From the NCBI GenBank assembly GCA_029254005.1, contig JAQWYJ010000066.1, positions 1 to 64,000 of the forward strand: a stretch of DNA of 64,000 nt. Direction: 5' to 3'. The notes below the pieces were generated by a model. It was not told where the DNA came from, did not search any database, and saw only the letters and a program-made list of their open reading frames with translations. This DNA comes from Porticoccaceae bacterium. Lineage in GTDB: Bacteria; Pseudomonadota; Gammaproteobacteria; Pseudomonadales; Porticoccaceae. Below, one piece after another: positions 54,460 through 63,653 of the stretch. A program made the position numbers and the translations under genes. Position 1 is the first letter of the stretch. Each line of letters opens with the position of its first letter.

Positions 54460-55827
54460 TTAGCGTCCCTCGACTGAACCGGCGACTATGCCAGCACTTT
54501 GCTCTTCAAGCACATGCAAAATTCGTTGTGCCTTGCCGTTGACCAAGGTGTGCATCAATACCGTTGGAATAGCAACCACCAGTCCAAGAACTGTGGTAAT
54601 TAGTGCCTGTGAAATACCGCCAGCCATGGCCTTCGGATCACCGGCACCAAACAGAGTGATCATCTGGAACGTAATGATCATACCAGTCACCGTTCCCAAG
54701 AGACCCATTAGAGGTGCAACCATTGAAATTACTTTCAATAGGTTAAGTCCCGACTCAATACTTGGACGTTCTTTTAACACAGCTTCATGGAGCTTTAATT
54801 CTAATGATTCTGCATCAAGGCCTGGATTATCCAGCGCCACTTGTAATACACGTCCAAGCGGATTGTTAGTGTCTGAAGTATTTGTAGCTAACTGGGAATC
54901 AACCTTCCTTGACATTCCAGAGAGCACTATGAATCGCCATAAAGCTAACAAAATTGCGACAACAAAAACACCGGTAATAACATAGCCAACGATACCACCG
55001 AAGTGCCAGCGCTCCACAAGAGTTGGCGCATTGATCAACGCACGAAGCAGACCGCCACCAAATGGACCACTAGGATCTAGACCAACTTTGGTAAAACCAG
55101 ACGTGGCCGCTTGTAATGCTGCCGCACTAGACTGGTGTCCGGAGGGCTGTCGAGCTAGTTCTGACACTAAGCCAGTTTCTGGGCTGTATTCTAGATACAT
55201 ACCATCAGCCAAAAGGTTGTAGGTACCTACACGTACAACTTCCATTTCGGCCTGTTCGCCGTTAGCCATAAGAACTGAACGGTTGAACTTGACCACGCGT
55301 GAGCTTTCAACCATTTCCCTCTGCTGTTCAAACCACAGCTTCTCGATATCTTCAATTGAAGGCAGACGAGTATCACTACTCATTTTTTCAATTAACTCAC
55401 TCAAGAATACGTCGCGATCAGCTAACTGGGCGCTAACAATAGACTGTTTGATATTCTCTCTAATATCACCAGCAGCACCAGTTAGGTGTCCAAATAATTC
55501 TTTCAAAGATCCCAAGCGCTTGTCACGCTGTTCCTTTAACTTAGTAATTTGAATGTCATTATCACGAATGGTTTGCTCTAGCCGATCTGAACGACGCTCT
55601 TCAGCAGTACGAGTATTCTCAGCACTCTTAAGGGCATTTGCTTGGTTACGTTGATCACTTTTAAACGCAGATTCACGCTTTTTTGACTCAGCAGAGTCAG
55701 AGATCGCAGAACTTTCGATCATCTGTAAAAGCTCATCCAAGGATTTTGCATCCTGAGCTAAAGCTGGAACACTAAACATAAAGGTGGCAACGAAGGCCGC
55801 AATAATATTTGCAAATTTATTTTTCAT
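54460..55827 (-). CDS. Large MotA/TolQ/ExbB proton channel protein (TtpC-like)
   Basis: A 455-residue protein. It has a signal peptide (about 1-24), a long periplasmic coiled coil (about 30-130), a periplasmic region (about 130-260), then the ExbB-type channel domain (about 275-440) with PLMGLLGTVTGMIITFQMI and the A-G-G-I-S-Q-A segment. This layout is that of TtpC, an accessory proton-channel protein required by TonB2 systems of Vibrio. It overlaps the DUF3450 gene by 4 bp (ATGA). Confidence 0.9.
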   Translation of the reverse strand: MKNKFANIIAAFVATFMFSVPALAQDAKSLDELLQMIESSAISDSAESKKRESAFKSDQRNQANALKSAENTRTAEERRSDRLEQTIRDNDIQITKLKEQRDKRLGSLKELFGHLTGAAGDIRENIKQSIVSAQLADRDVFLSELIEKMSSDTRLPSIEDIEKLWFEQQREMVESSRVVKFNRSVLMANGEQAEMEVVRVGTYNLLADGMYLEYSPETGLVSELARQPSGHQSSAAALQAATSGFTKVGLDPSGPFGGGLLRALINAPTLVERWHFGGIVGYVITGVFVVAILLALWRFIVLSGMSRKVDSQLATNTSDTNNPLGRVLQVALDNPGLDAESLELKLHEAVLKERPSIESGLNLLKVISMVAPLMGLLGTVTGMIITFQMITLFGAGDPKAMAGGISQALITTVLGLVVAIPTVLMHTLVNGKAQRILHVLEEQSAGIVAGSVEGR

Positions 55828-56606
55828 TGTGCTGCCTCCGGCGCTGTAATGGGCATTTCCATAACATCCTGTGGCGATAATTTCTTCGCTATACGGATGC
55901 CTTGATCAACAGGACGACGGTATTCAGAACCTAGGGTCTCCCAGGACCCAGTATTCTTGTTCCAGGCGCCAGTCTGCGATTTGTCTTTCGTTTGGTACAT
56001 TAGGGCAACGCGGCCAATACGAAGCATCTCTACTTCAACTTCATTACCATCTGCGTTAATGTCAACCATATCTCGGTAGGATTCCAACGACAGACTGTAT
56101 TCAGATTCGATATCGTACAACTCAAGAATCTGGCGGAACTTTTCTGCTGCAGAAAAACGCGCACTATCAAGGTTAGTGGTTAGATCAGACACTGCCTCCA
56201 AACGCATATCTCGTTTGAAAGGAATATCCAGTCCAACGAATTCCTCAAGCCCAGCCAACATGTTGACCATCAAAGGAGTAACGCCCCTTTCGATAACGGT
56301 TGCATTAGCAATAGATTCTTTCAGCTCTGCCATCATTTGTTCCTGATTAGCGATCTGCCGATCCAACTGAGAGTTATAAACTCGCAGGGACTCTATCTGC
56401 TTGTTAACCTGTTTGAATTCTTGCAAAAGACCATCTGTTTGATCAGCGATTCGATCAATCTTAGTTTGCGAGCTCTTTGCGGATTGAACCTTGGCGGCTC
56501 CCGTTTTTAGTATATCGTCAACTTCAGTTGCCTGTACTGCTGCTGCAGCCAGACCACCTACAAGAGCGCCGACAATTACCAATGCTTTTAATGGTTGCTT
56601 GTTCAT
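55824..56606 (-). CDS. DUF3450 periplasmic protein
   Basis: A 260-residue secreted protein. It has a signal peptide (about 1-27, ALVIVGALVGGLAAAAVQA), a coiled coil (about 40-100), and a globular part with the family pattern (EVEVEMLRIGRVALMYQT, near 190). DUF3450 genes lead TonB/ExbBD operons in marine gammaproteobacteria; the coiled coil probably pairs with that of the large ExbB protein. GAGGGAA precedes the ATG by 3 nt. First gene of the six-gene operon. Confidence 0.9.
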   Translation of the reverse strand: MNKQPLKALVIVGALVGGLAAAAVQATEVDDILKTGAAKVQSAKSSQTKIDRIADQTDGLLQEFKQVNKQIESLRVYNSQLDRQIANQEQMMAELKESIANATVIERGVTPLMVNMLAGLEEFVGLDIPFKRDMRLEAVSDLTTNLDSARFSAAEKFRQILELYDIESEYSLSLESYRDMVDINADGNEVEVEMLRIGRVALMYQTKDKSQTGAWNKNTGSWETLGSEYRRPVDQGIRIAKKLSPQDVMEMPITAPEAAQ

Positions 56607-56929
56607 AGTTCCCTCAATTTGGGTCTACCGGTTTAAATTTCCAATGGCACTTTATAGTTAGCGCCTTGATTCGACAAAGAGAAAAATCTTTTTCGATGCC
56701 TATTTGTAACAGTCCAATGTGGAAGAAGCAATTTGCTGGAGTCCGAAAGGCTAGATTTTATGATAAAGTTTAACATTTGTTACCTAAGGTAACATTTTTT
56801 ATTAAAATACGGCGCTAAAAATGCAGTAATGAATTCATAAATACAGAGGCTGTAATTGAACAAAAAAAAGACTGCAAATCACTTAATGCGCAAATGATTC
56901 GCTGTTGAAAATGCACTACCTAGCAGACC
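56607..56929. other. Control region between the TonB operon and folA
   Basis: A 323-bp stretch containing the 17-bp palindrome at 56778-56794. I do not see a Fur-box match or a folA terminator. Confidence 0.6.
56778..56794. promoter_or_regulatory. 17-bp palindrome upstream of the TonB operon
   Basis: TGTTACCT-A-AGGTAACA is a perfect dyad, with TAACATTT repeated on its two sides. It is about 172 bp before the DUF3450 start. An operator is likely. It could also form a hairpin followed by six Ts on the plus strand, but no plus-strand gene is there to terminate. Confidence 0.5.
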
Positions 56930-57427
56930 TCAATGGCGCTCAAAAATAACGAACCTGTAGGGATATTCAGCGGTGACTTTAGGCAGTTTCACCTCGACTT
57001 CCTGCCAAATCGTCGGGTCTACCTCTGGAAAATAAGCGTCTCCTTCAACATGAGCATCAACCTGAGTAACATAGAGTCTTTGGGCAACGGCCATAGTCAT
57101 ACGATAAATTTGCTCTCCACCAATTATCATCGTTTCATCAACGCCAGATTCCACACATGCGGTCTTTGCAAGTGATAGCGCAATATCAAGATCTGCTGCC
57201 ACCACAACTCCATCAGCGCTCCAATGCTGATCGCGGGTCAAGACTATATTGGTACGCCCAGGCAAAGGTCGGCCAATTGACTCAAAGGTTTTTCTACCCA
57301 TTATTAAGGGCTTGCCCATGGTGACAGATTTAAAATACTGAAGATCATCAGGAAGATGCCACGGCAACTGATTATCTAAACCGATGACACTATTACGACT
57401 GCTAGCTACAATAATCGATAGCTTCAT
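56930..57427 (-). CDS. folA: Dihydrofolate reductase
   Basis: A 165-residue NADPH-dependent reductase producing tetrahydrofolate. N-terminal IVASSRNSVIGLDNQLPWHLPDDLQYF carries the Asp (near 28) that protonates the substrate; MGRKTFESIG and IIGGEQIY are the cofactor motifs. AAGGA precedes the ATG. 12 bp after thyA, with which it works: ThyA oxidises methylene-THF to DHF, FolA restores THF. Confidence 0.96.
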   Translation of the reverse strand: MKLSIIVASSRNSVIGLDNQLPWHLPDDLQYFKSVTMGKPLIMGRKTFESIGRPLPGRTNIVLTRDQHWSADGVVVAADLDIALSLAKTACVESGVDETMIIGGEQIYRMTMAVAQRLYVTQVDAHVEGDAYFPEVDPTIWQEVEVKLPKVTAEYPYRFVIFERH

Positions 57428-57439
57428 AAATATTCCTTG

Positions 57440-58345
57440 TTAAACAGCCACTGGAGCAGAAATAGCACCATGGGACTGGTAATTCCGCAACTCAAAATCA
57501 TCGTATACAAAATCAAATAACCCAGTGATCTTAGGATTAATGTCCAATGTCGGCAGCGCAAACGTGGTTCGCGACAACTGTTGATCTACCTGATCCATAT
57601 GGTTCAAATAAAGATGCGCATCACCAAAAGTATGAACAAAATCACCCACTTCTAGGCCTGTGACCTGGGCAATCATCATAGTAAGAATAGCGTATGACGC
57701 AATGTTAAAAGGAACACCTAAGAAAGCATCAGCACTGCGTTGATACAACTGACAGCTCAGACGTCCATTGGCAACATAGAATTGGAATAAGCTGTGACAA
57801 GGCGGCAATCCCGACTTTACCATCACAGGAATGTCCTGAGGATTCCACGCTGACACAATCAAGCGCCTTGAATCAGGGTTGTTATTAATATCCTCTATTA
57901 GCTGACTTAGCTGATCAATGCCGCCAAAATCACGCCACTGTTTGCCATAGACTGGACCCAAGTCACCGTATTTTTGAGCAAACAACCGATCGGTTTTGAT
58001 TCGCTCAATGAATTCACTCATGACTGAGCGCCACTCGTCTGAATACATCGTCAACGATTTATCTTGTCCTGTTTCACGGAGCCAATTTTGGTAGGGCCAG
58101 TCGTTCCAAATGCCAACCCCATTTTCCACCAGATAACGAATATTAGTATCACCACGAATAAACCATAAAAGCTCATGAAGAATAGATTTCAAATGGACTT
58201 TTTTACTGGTGACCAGAGGGAACCCTTCAGCCAAGTCAAAGCGCATCTGATAACCAAAAATACTTAAGGTTCCAGTACCGGTGCGATCCTCTTTTTTAAC
58301 GCCATGGTTTTGTATGTGTCTAATTAGATCTAGATATTGCTTCAT
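57440..58345 (-). CDS. thyA: Thymidylate synthase
   Basis: A 301-residue enzyme making dTMP from dUMP and methylene-THF. [17 protein letters not shown] is near the N-terminus, the catalytic Cys is in [12 protein letters not shown] (near 183), followed by [21 protein letters not shown] and [12 protein letters not shown]. It is longer than E. coli ThyA (264) because of an insert near residues 85-120 ([14 protein letters not shown] region), as in the L. casei form. Its ATG overlaps the lgt stop by one base. Confidence 0.96.
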   Translation of the reverse strand: MKQYLDLIRHIQNHGVKKEDRTGTGTLSIFGYQMRFDLAEGFPLVTSKKVHLKSILHELLWFIRGDTNIRYLVENGVGIWNDWPYQNWLRETGQDKSLTMYSDEWRSVMSEFIERIKTDRLFAQKYGDLGPVYGKQWRDFGGIDQLSQLIEDINNNPDSRRLIVSAWNPQDIPVMVKSGLPPCHSLFQFYVANGRLSCQLYQRSADAFLGVPFNIASYAILTMMIAQVTGLEVGDFVHTFGDAHLYLNHMDQVDQQLSRTTFALPTLDINPKITGLFDFVYDDFELRNYQSHGAISAPVAV

Positions 58346-59169
58346 TAAGATGACTCCGCTGGGGATTGGCCAAATAACTTACGTATGTTTGCTCGCATAA
58401 ACCATAGCCCCAGCAAAATCATTGGTATACAGAGCGTCTGACCTCTGGTCATCCAATTAAATGATTCTAAAAGCGCAGGCTGACCTGCAAATTGTGCATC
58501 TGGTTGGCGAACAAATTCTATGGCGAAACGGAAACACCCATAAAGCACTAAAAACATACCGACCACTGAGCCATATAATCGAGGTTTTTGAGCGTACCAA
58601 TTGAGAATAAAAAACAGAACTAAGCCTTCTAAAGCAGCCTCATAGAGCTGCGAAGGGTGACGCGCTAACTGCGCTGAATCAGCGGGAAAAATCATTGCCC
58701 AAGGCACATCGGTAGGGCGCCCATAGAGTTCTTGACCAATAAAATTTCCGATACGGCCAAACAATAATCCTGAAGGAATCAAAGGGGCAACAAAATCTGC
58801 TAATCCTAAAAAAGAAATCTGATATTTACGACTGTAAATAAGGATAGCAATGGCAACGCCAATTAAGCCACCATGAAATGACATGCCACCCTCCCAAATT
58901 CGAATCAACATAGTTGGGTCCGCCAGCCATTTGTCAGCACTATAAAATAGTAAATAGCCCAACCGACCTCCCAAAATGACGCCAAATGCTCCATAGACAA
59001 TTAAATCTTCAACTTGGGCTTTGTTAATTGGAGACCAGGGTCTTTGGCTATTACGCAACGCTAAAAACCAAGCAACCGCAAAGGCCAAAAGGTACATGAT
59101 GCCATACCAGTGAATCTTTATTGGGCCAAGGGATAAGGCGACCGGATCAATCACAGGATAGGTGAGCAT
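58345..59169 (-). CDS. lgt: Prolipoprotein diacylglyceryl transferase
   Basis: A 274-residue inner-membrane enzyme with about seven helices; it transfers diacylglycerol from phosphatidylglycerol to the lipobox Cys of prolipoproteins. The Lgt signature [17 protein letters not shown] (near 140) and [13 protein letters not shown] are present. Order ptsP-lgt-thyA-folA as in enteric and pseudomonad genomes, except that the NRDE gene lies between ptsP and lgt on the opposite strand. Confidence 0.96.
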   Translation of the reverse strand: MLTYPVIDPVALSLGPIKIHWYGIMYLLAFAVAWFLALRNSQRPWSPINKAQVEDLIVYGAFGVILGGRLGYLLFYSADKWLADPTMLIRIWEGGMSFHGGLIGVAIAILIYSRKYQISFLGLADFVAPLIPSGLLFGRIGNFIGQELYGRPTDVPWAMIFPADSAQLARHPSQLYEAALEGLVLFFILNWYAQKPRLYGSVVGMFLVLYGCFRFAIEFVRQPDAQFAGQPALLESFNWMTRGQTLCIPMILLGLWFMRANIRKLFGQSPAESS

Positions 59170-59271
59170 ACAGGACGAGCTCCAATAAATTAAAAAATCG
59201 ATAATAGCTGTTTCTCTACAAAACTGCCAAGATAGATGACCATTAGTAGAATAAAAAGTTACACTGTAAGC

Positions 59272-60060
59272 ATGTGCCTACTATCATTTGCTTTCGATAG
59301 AAATTCGGAAACTCCACTTATTGTGGTTTCAAATCGTGATGAATTTTACGACCGAGCTACCTTGCCTATGCATTGGTGGCCAGAAGAAGGGATATTGGCA
59401 GGCCAAGATCAACAAGCTGGAGGTACCTGGTTAGGCCTCTCTAAACAAGGTCGTTTTGCTGCAGTAACCAATTTTCGCGATCTTCATCAGCAGCATGTTT
59501 CGACACTAGATCCTCTTTCCCGAGGCGACTTAGTAACCAGTTTTCTGCGCTCTGCCTTATCTGCCAACGACTGGGCCGACAACATAAATAATAGCTTATA
59601 TCAGTATGGTCCGTTTAATTTGATTATTTATGATGGCAAAGATATGTTTTATCTAAACAATCAGGGAGACCCAAAAATAGCGTTGAGCTCTGGATGTTAT
59701 GCCTTGAGTAATCATAAGCTAGATAGTCCGTGGCCAAAGGTCAATCACGCTCGATCACAACTTAAAAGCATTTTACAAAACGGCAACATAGATACTGATG
59801 TAATAATGTCGCAGCTGATAACTGCACTTTCATCGGAAAAAACCTTTCCACAAAACATCTTGCCTAACACTGGTATTCCAATTGAATGGGAGACGCTTCT
59901 CTCATCACCGTTTATAGTCTCAGAAGGTTACGGGACACGGGCTGCCAGTGCAGTGATGATATCAAAAAAAGGACTGATCAATGTAGTAGAGAGAGGCTTC
60001 CACAATGGTGCTGAAATTCACCTGAACACATTTAGTTATGAAGTTTTAGATACTAAATGA
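59272..60060 (+). CDS. NRDE-family (TANGO2-like) protein
   Basis: A 262-residue cytoplasmic protein. It has the NRDE signature (VVSNRDEFYDR, near 22-32), AGGTWLGLSKQGRFAAVTNFRD (near 58-78) and YALSNHKLDSPWPKV. Members begin with Met-Cys, and here the ATG at 59272 gives MCLLSFAF; the Cys may act as an N-terminal nucleophile. Human TANGO2 has been linked to acyl-CoA and haem handling, but the bacterial role is not established. It overlaps ptsP by 25 bp at their convergent ends. The longer frame from 59236 would bury the Cys. Confidence 0.88.
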   Translation: MCLLSFAFDRNSETPLIVVSNRDEFYDRATLPMHWWPEEGILAGQDQQAGGTWLGLSKQGRFAAVTNFRDLHQQHVSTLDPLSRGDLVTSFLRSALSANDWADNINNSLYQYGPFNLIIYDGKDMFYLNNQGDPKIALSSGCYALSNHKLDSPWPKVNHARSQLKSILQNGNIDTDVIMSQLITALSSEKTFPQNILPNTGIPIEWETLLSSPFIVSEGYGTRAASAVMISKKGLINVVERGFHNGAEIHLNTFSYEVLDTK

Positions 60061-62354
60061 GTTGCGGCGGCGCGGCGCTGAGGATTAGTCGCATTAATTA
60101 GTCTAGTTACTCTAGAGTCTTTTAAAGATGCTGCCAAAAAGTTTGTTATCTGTTGTGAGCTGGACATTTTTAACGCTTTTTTAGCCAACTGTTGAGATTC
60201 TTTTAGGGTAATGTTTAACAACATAGACTTGACCTTGAGTAGGCTGCTTGCACTCATAGAAAAAGTTTCATAACCTAAACCTAACAGCACCATCACACTC
60301 AAAGGATCACCAGCCATCTCACCGCATATACTTATTTGGCAATCCATACCAGCTACCTGATCTTGGATCTGTTTCAGTGCCATTAACACGCTGGGATGCA
60401 AAGTATGATAGAGGTCAGCCACTCTAGGATTATTACGGTCTACGGCTAACAAGTATTGAGTTAAGTCGTTAGTTCCAATCGACAAAAAATCAACACGACG
60501 AGCAATCTCTTTAACTTGATAAACCGCTGCTGGAACCTCAATCATGGCTCCAACAAGTGGACGTTGCAACTTGAAACCTTCCTCAATAGTTAGTTCACCG
60601 TAAACTCTATTAATCAGCTCGAGTGCCCGGTCAAGTTCAGGTATGTTACTTATCATGGGTAGCATAATTCGCAAATTTTTAGTTTTTTCGCTTGCTCTGA
60701 GCATCGCTCTGATCTGAACCAAAAAAATCTCAGGGTGATCCAAGGAAATACGAATCCCTCGCCACCCCAAAAATGGATTTTCTTCCTCAATGGGAAAGTA
60801 AGGCAAGTCTTTGTCACCACCAATATCTAGAGTGCGCATGGTTACTGGTCGCGGTGAGAAATCAGTTAACTGCTCCTTATAAATGTCAACCTGCTCATCT
60901 TCAGTAGGAAAACTTGAACGCATCAAAAAGGGTATTTCAGTACGGAAAAGACCGACAGCTTCGGCGCCACTTTGAAGAGACTTTTCTGTATCTTGACGCA
61001 AGCCTGTATTCACCCAAAGAGAAAACCTTTTGCCATCCGCAGTGTGACAAGGTAAGTTTCTTAGTTTTTCCAAATCTTTGTTAAAACGCTTTTCTTCTCG
61101 CTGTCGCTGCAAATAGTGTCTTCGGACAGTTCGCGTAGCACGGCTTATAATATCTCCAGAGGACCCGTCAACAATTAGTTCTTGACCCTCAAGTTCTCCC
61201 CAAGGAAGTGTTACTGCACCCATCACTGTAGGAACGCCAAGAGCTCGACCAACAATTGCCATGTGCGAGTTACTTGACCCCTTTAGAGAAATAATACCGA
61301 CTAATTGGTCAACAGGGATATCTGCCAAAGCTGTAGCGGACAGATCCTCACCAACAAGCACTATGCGCCGTGGTAGGGGTTCTTTCTCGCGATCAGTTGT
61401 CTGTAAATAGCCCAACACTCTGCGGCCTAAATCACGGACATCTGCGGCTCGTTCTCGTAGATATGAGTCCTCCATTTTCTGGAAGGTTCGAACATGCCTA
61501 AGTACCACAGAACTCCAAGCACTAGTGGCCATTTGCCCAGATTTAATACTTGCTATGACTTCATTTATGAGAACCTTATCATCAAGAAGTCGGATATAAA
61601 CCTCGAAAAGTGCAAACTCCTCCGCACTTAATTTGTCAGCCAAGCCGGCACCTAAATCAAGCATATCTTGCTTAGCGGCTTTAACCGATGCACGAAATCG
61701 TCGTATCTCTGCAGCAGGATCCTTAGTGAAGCGCTCAGGCACTGCTTTTAAATCAGCATGAGTGCCAACTAAAACAACTCGGCCAATACCCACACCAGGT
61801 GAACTGGCAATGCCTAAAAACGTAGCCTCTTTACTTTTACCTCGCCCCGCCGAAGCCAATTTACGCAATGCACCTGTAGCTTCAGCATGAGCAATTGCAC
61901 CAGACAGTTGTGCGCAGACAGTCACCACAAAGGCTTCCTCTTCAGAAGCAAATCGACGTCGGTTTTCTTGCTGCAATACAAGCACTCCGAGGACTTTGCG
62001 GTGATGAATAATAGGAACGCCTAAAAAGGAATGGAACGGAGACTCACCGGTTTCTTCAAAGTAACTAAAATTAGGGTGTTGATCAGCATCTTCAAGATTT
62101 AGCGGTTCCTCTTTGGCAGCAACCAAACCTACCAGACCCTGGCGCATAGAAAGTCGTACTTTGCCAATTGATTCTTGGCGCAGCCCCTCTGTTGCCATCA
62201 GCACATATCGAGTATCTGAAGGGTCATACAGATAAACCGAACAAACACCGGCGTTCATAGCAAAACGAACTTCTTTGACAATTATCGCCAAAACCTCAGG
62301 AAGGCTTCGCGCACTATTGACCTCTTGGACAATCGTTCGCAGCGAAGACAACAT
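60036..62354 (-). CDS. ptsP: Phosphoenolpyruvate-protein phosphotransferase PtsP (EI-Ntr)
   Basis: A 772-residue enzyme I of the nitrogen phosphotransferase system. An N-terminal GAF domain (about 15-165) is joined to the EI core: phospho-His in GSSNSHMAIVGRALGVP (near 360), the PEP-binding barrel with LFRTEIPFL, GWRGIRISLDHPEIF, and the catalytic Cys in SICGEMAGDP near 680. It passes phosphate from PEP to NPr and EIIA-Ntr, which regulate potassium, nitrogen and envelope responses; neither is in this window. Starts 2 bp after rppH. Confidence 0.95.
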   Translation of the reverse strand: MLSSLRTIVQEVNSARSLPEVLAIIVKEVRFAMNAGVCSVYLYDPSDTRYVLMATEGLRQESIGKVRLSMRQGLVGLVAAKEEPLNLEDADQHPNFSYFEETGESPFHSFLGVPIIHHRKVLGVLVLQQENRRRFASEEEAFVVTVCAQLSGAIAHAEATGALRKLASAGRGKSKEATFLGIASSPGVGIGRVVLVGTHADLKAVPERFTKDPAAEIRRFRASVKAAKQDMLDLGAGLADKLSAEEFALFEVYIRLLDDKVLINEVIASIKSGQMATSAWSSVVLRHVRTFQKMEDSYLRERAADVRDLGRRVLGYLQTTDREKEPLPRRIVLVGEDLSATALADIPVDQLVGIISLKGSSNSHMAIVGRALGVPTVMGAVTLPWGELEGQELIVDGSSGDIISRATRTVRRHYLQRQREEKRFNKDLEKLRNLPCHTADGKRFSLWVNTGLRQDTEKSLQSGAEAVGLFRTEIPFLMRSSFPTEDEQVDIYKEQLTDFSPRPVTMRTLDIGGDKDLPYFPIEEENPFLGWRGIRISLDHPEIFLVQIRAMLRASEKTKNLRIMLPMISNIPELDRALELINRVYGELTIEEGFKLQRPLVGAMIEVPAAVYQVKEIARRVDFLSIGTNDLTQYLLAVDRNNPRVADLYHTLHPSVLMALKQIQDQVAGMDCQISICGEMAGDPLSVMVLLGLGYETFSMSASSLLKVKSMLLNITLKESQQLAKKALKMSSSQQITNFLAASLKDSRVTRLINATNPQRRAAATHLVSKTS

Positions 62355-62356
62355 GT

Positions 62357-62854
62357 TTATGATCCCTTGAGCGGTGATTCAAAGCGCATATTTGACTCAG
62401 CAAATTCATGCAGTGCTTGTCTATAAACATTGCGCTTAAACGATACAACAGCACTCACCGGGTACCAAAAATTAACCCATTCCCAGCCGTCGAATTCGGG
62501 AGCACCGGTAGCGTCAAAATGAATTTTAGAAACATCACTAGTCAATTCTAAGAAAAACCATTTTTGCTTTTGACCTACACATAACGGCTTGGAATACTTA
62601 CGCTGCATAGAGGGCGGAATGCGGTAACGTAGCCATTTTCGACTTCGCTGAATAATTTTAACATCGCAGGCTTTTAGGCCTACCTCTTCATATAGCTCAC
62701 GAAAAAGTGCATGCTCGCAGGACTCACCCTGATCAACTCCACCCTGCGGGAACTGCCATGCCTGCTGACCAATTCTTTTGGCAAGTAAGACCTTACCTCG
62801 CCCATCACTTATGACGATAGCAATATTAGAGCGAAAACCATCTTTATCTACCAC
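62357..62854 (-). CDS. rppH: RNA pyrophosphohydrolase RppH
   Basis: A 165-residue Nudix enzyme that removes pyrophosphate from triphosphorylated mRNA 5' ends and so opens them to RNase E decay. The Nudix box is G-G-V-D-x-G-E-S-x6-RELYEEVGL (about 37-58), preceded by the typical WQFPQGG. A GTG start gives the family N-terminus (MVDKDGFRSN). Co-transcribed with ptsP, as in enteric bacteria. Confidence 0.94.
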   Translation of the reverse strand: MVDKDGFRSNIAIVISDGRGKVLLAKRIGQQAWQFPQGGVDQGESCEHALFRELYEEVGLKACDVKIIQRSRKWLRYRIPPSMQRKYSKPLCVGQKQKWFFLELTSDVSKIHFDATGAPEFDGWEWVNFWYPVSAVVSFKRNVYRQALHEFAESNMRFESPLKGS

Positions 62855-62988
62855 AGTATGTCTGCCTGTTATGATACCTTACATTACTTTAACATTGTTC
62901 CACAGTATTAGCTCGCCAGCAATTTTCTCTTGAGGATTATCGTCTTGATCGCTATTCTTCTATTTCTCTGATTCTATGCGGTAAATCA

Positions 62989-63645
62989 ATGGCACTGGCA
63001 ATTTTCGATTTGGACAATACTCTTTTGCGTGGTGACAGTGATCACAGCTGGGGACAGTTTATGGTGACTCAAGGACTAGTAGACAAAGCATTATACTCGT
63101 CCATGAATGATAAATTTCTAGCTGACTATAAAGCCGAGCAGCTTAATATTTTTGAGTATTTAACATTTTCACTTGCTCCATTAACCACTCTTTCTTCAAG
63201 TGAGCTAAAACGTCTACATGCTCTGTTCATGCAAGATATTATCGAGCCACTCAAACAACCTAAAGCAACTAAGTTGATTGAAGCACACCGCAATGCGGGG
63301 GATCGATTATTAGTAATTACAGCCACTAACAGATTCATTATTGAACCCATTGTCAAATCACTTTTGATAGACGAGTTTCTAGCTACAGAGCCAGAGCAAA
63401 TCAATGGCTGTATCACGGGAAACATTATTGGCACACCCACTTACAGAGAAGGAAAGGTTGAACGTCTCAATGTGTGGCTACAAGAGCATAATGAAAGCTT
63501 GGCAGGCAGCTATTTTTACAGCGACTCAATTAATGACCTACCGCTTTTACAGGAAGTTGACAATCCCATTGCGGTAGACCCTGATGATCGTTTAAGACAA
63601 GCCGCTCAACAACAAGGCTGGGAAATTATTTCCCTGCGCAGCTGA
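62989..63645 (+). CDS. HAD-superfamily phosphatase (subfamily IB, SerB-like)
   Basis: A 218-residue cytoplasmic phosphatase. The HAD motifs are FDLDNTLLRGDSDHSW (nucleophile Asp near 6), VITATN (motif II), the lysine in YREGKVERL and YSDSINDLPLL (motif III/IV). Subfamily IB members act on phosphoserine, histidinol phosphate or similar small phosphates; the substrate is not readable. It is divergent from rppH. Confidence 0.9.
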   Translation: MALAIFDLDNTLLRGDSDHSWGQFMVTQGLVDKALYSSMNDKFLADYKAEQLNIFEYLTFSLAPLTTLSSSELKRLHALFMQDIIEPLKQPKATKLIEAHRNAGDRLLVITATNRFIIEPIVKSLLIDEFLATEPEQINGCITGNIIGTPTYREGKVERLNVWLQEHNESLAGSYFYSDSINDLPLLQEVDNPIAVDPDDRLRQAAQQQGWEIISLRS

Positions 63646-63653
63646 AGCTGGGG

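Noticed and set aside
54488-54985. A 165-codon open frame antisense to the large ExbB gene
   Set aside because: Shadow of the conserved membrane domain; no ribosome binding site or family match.
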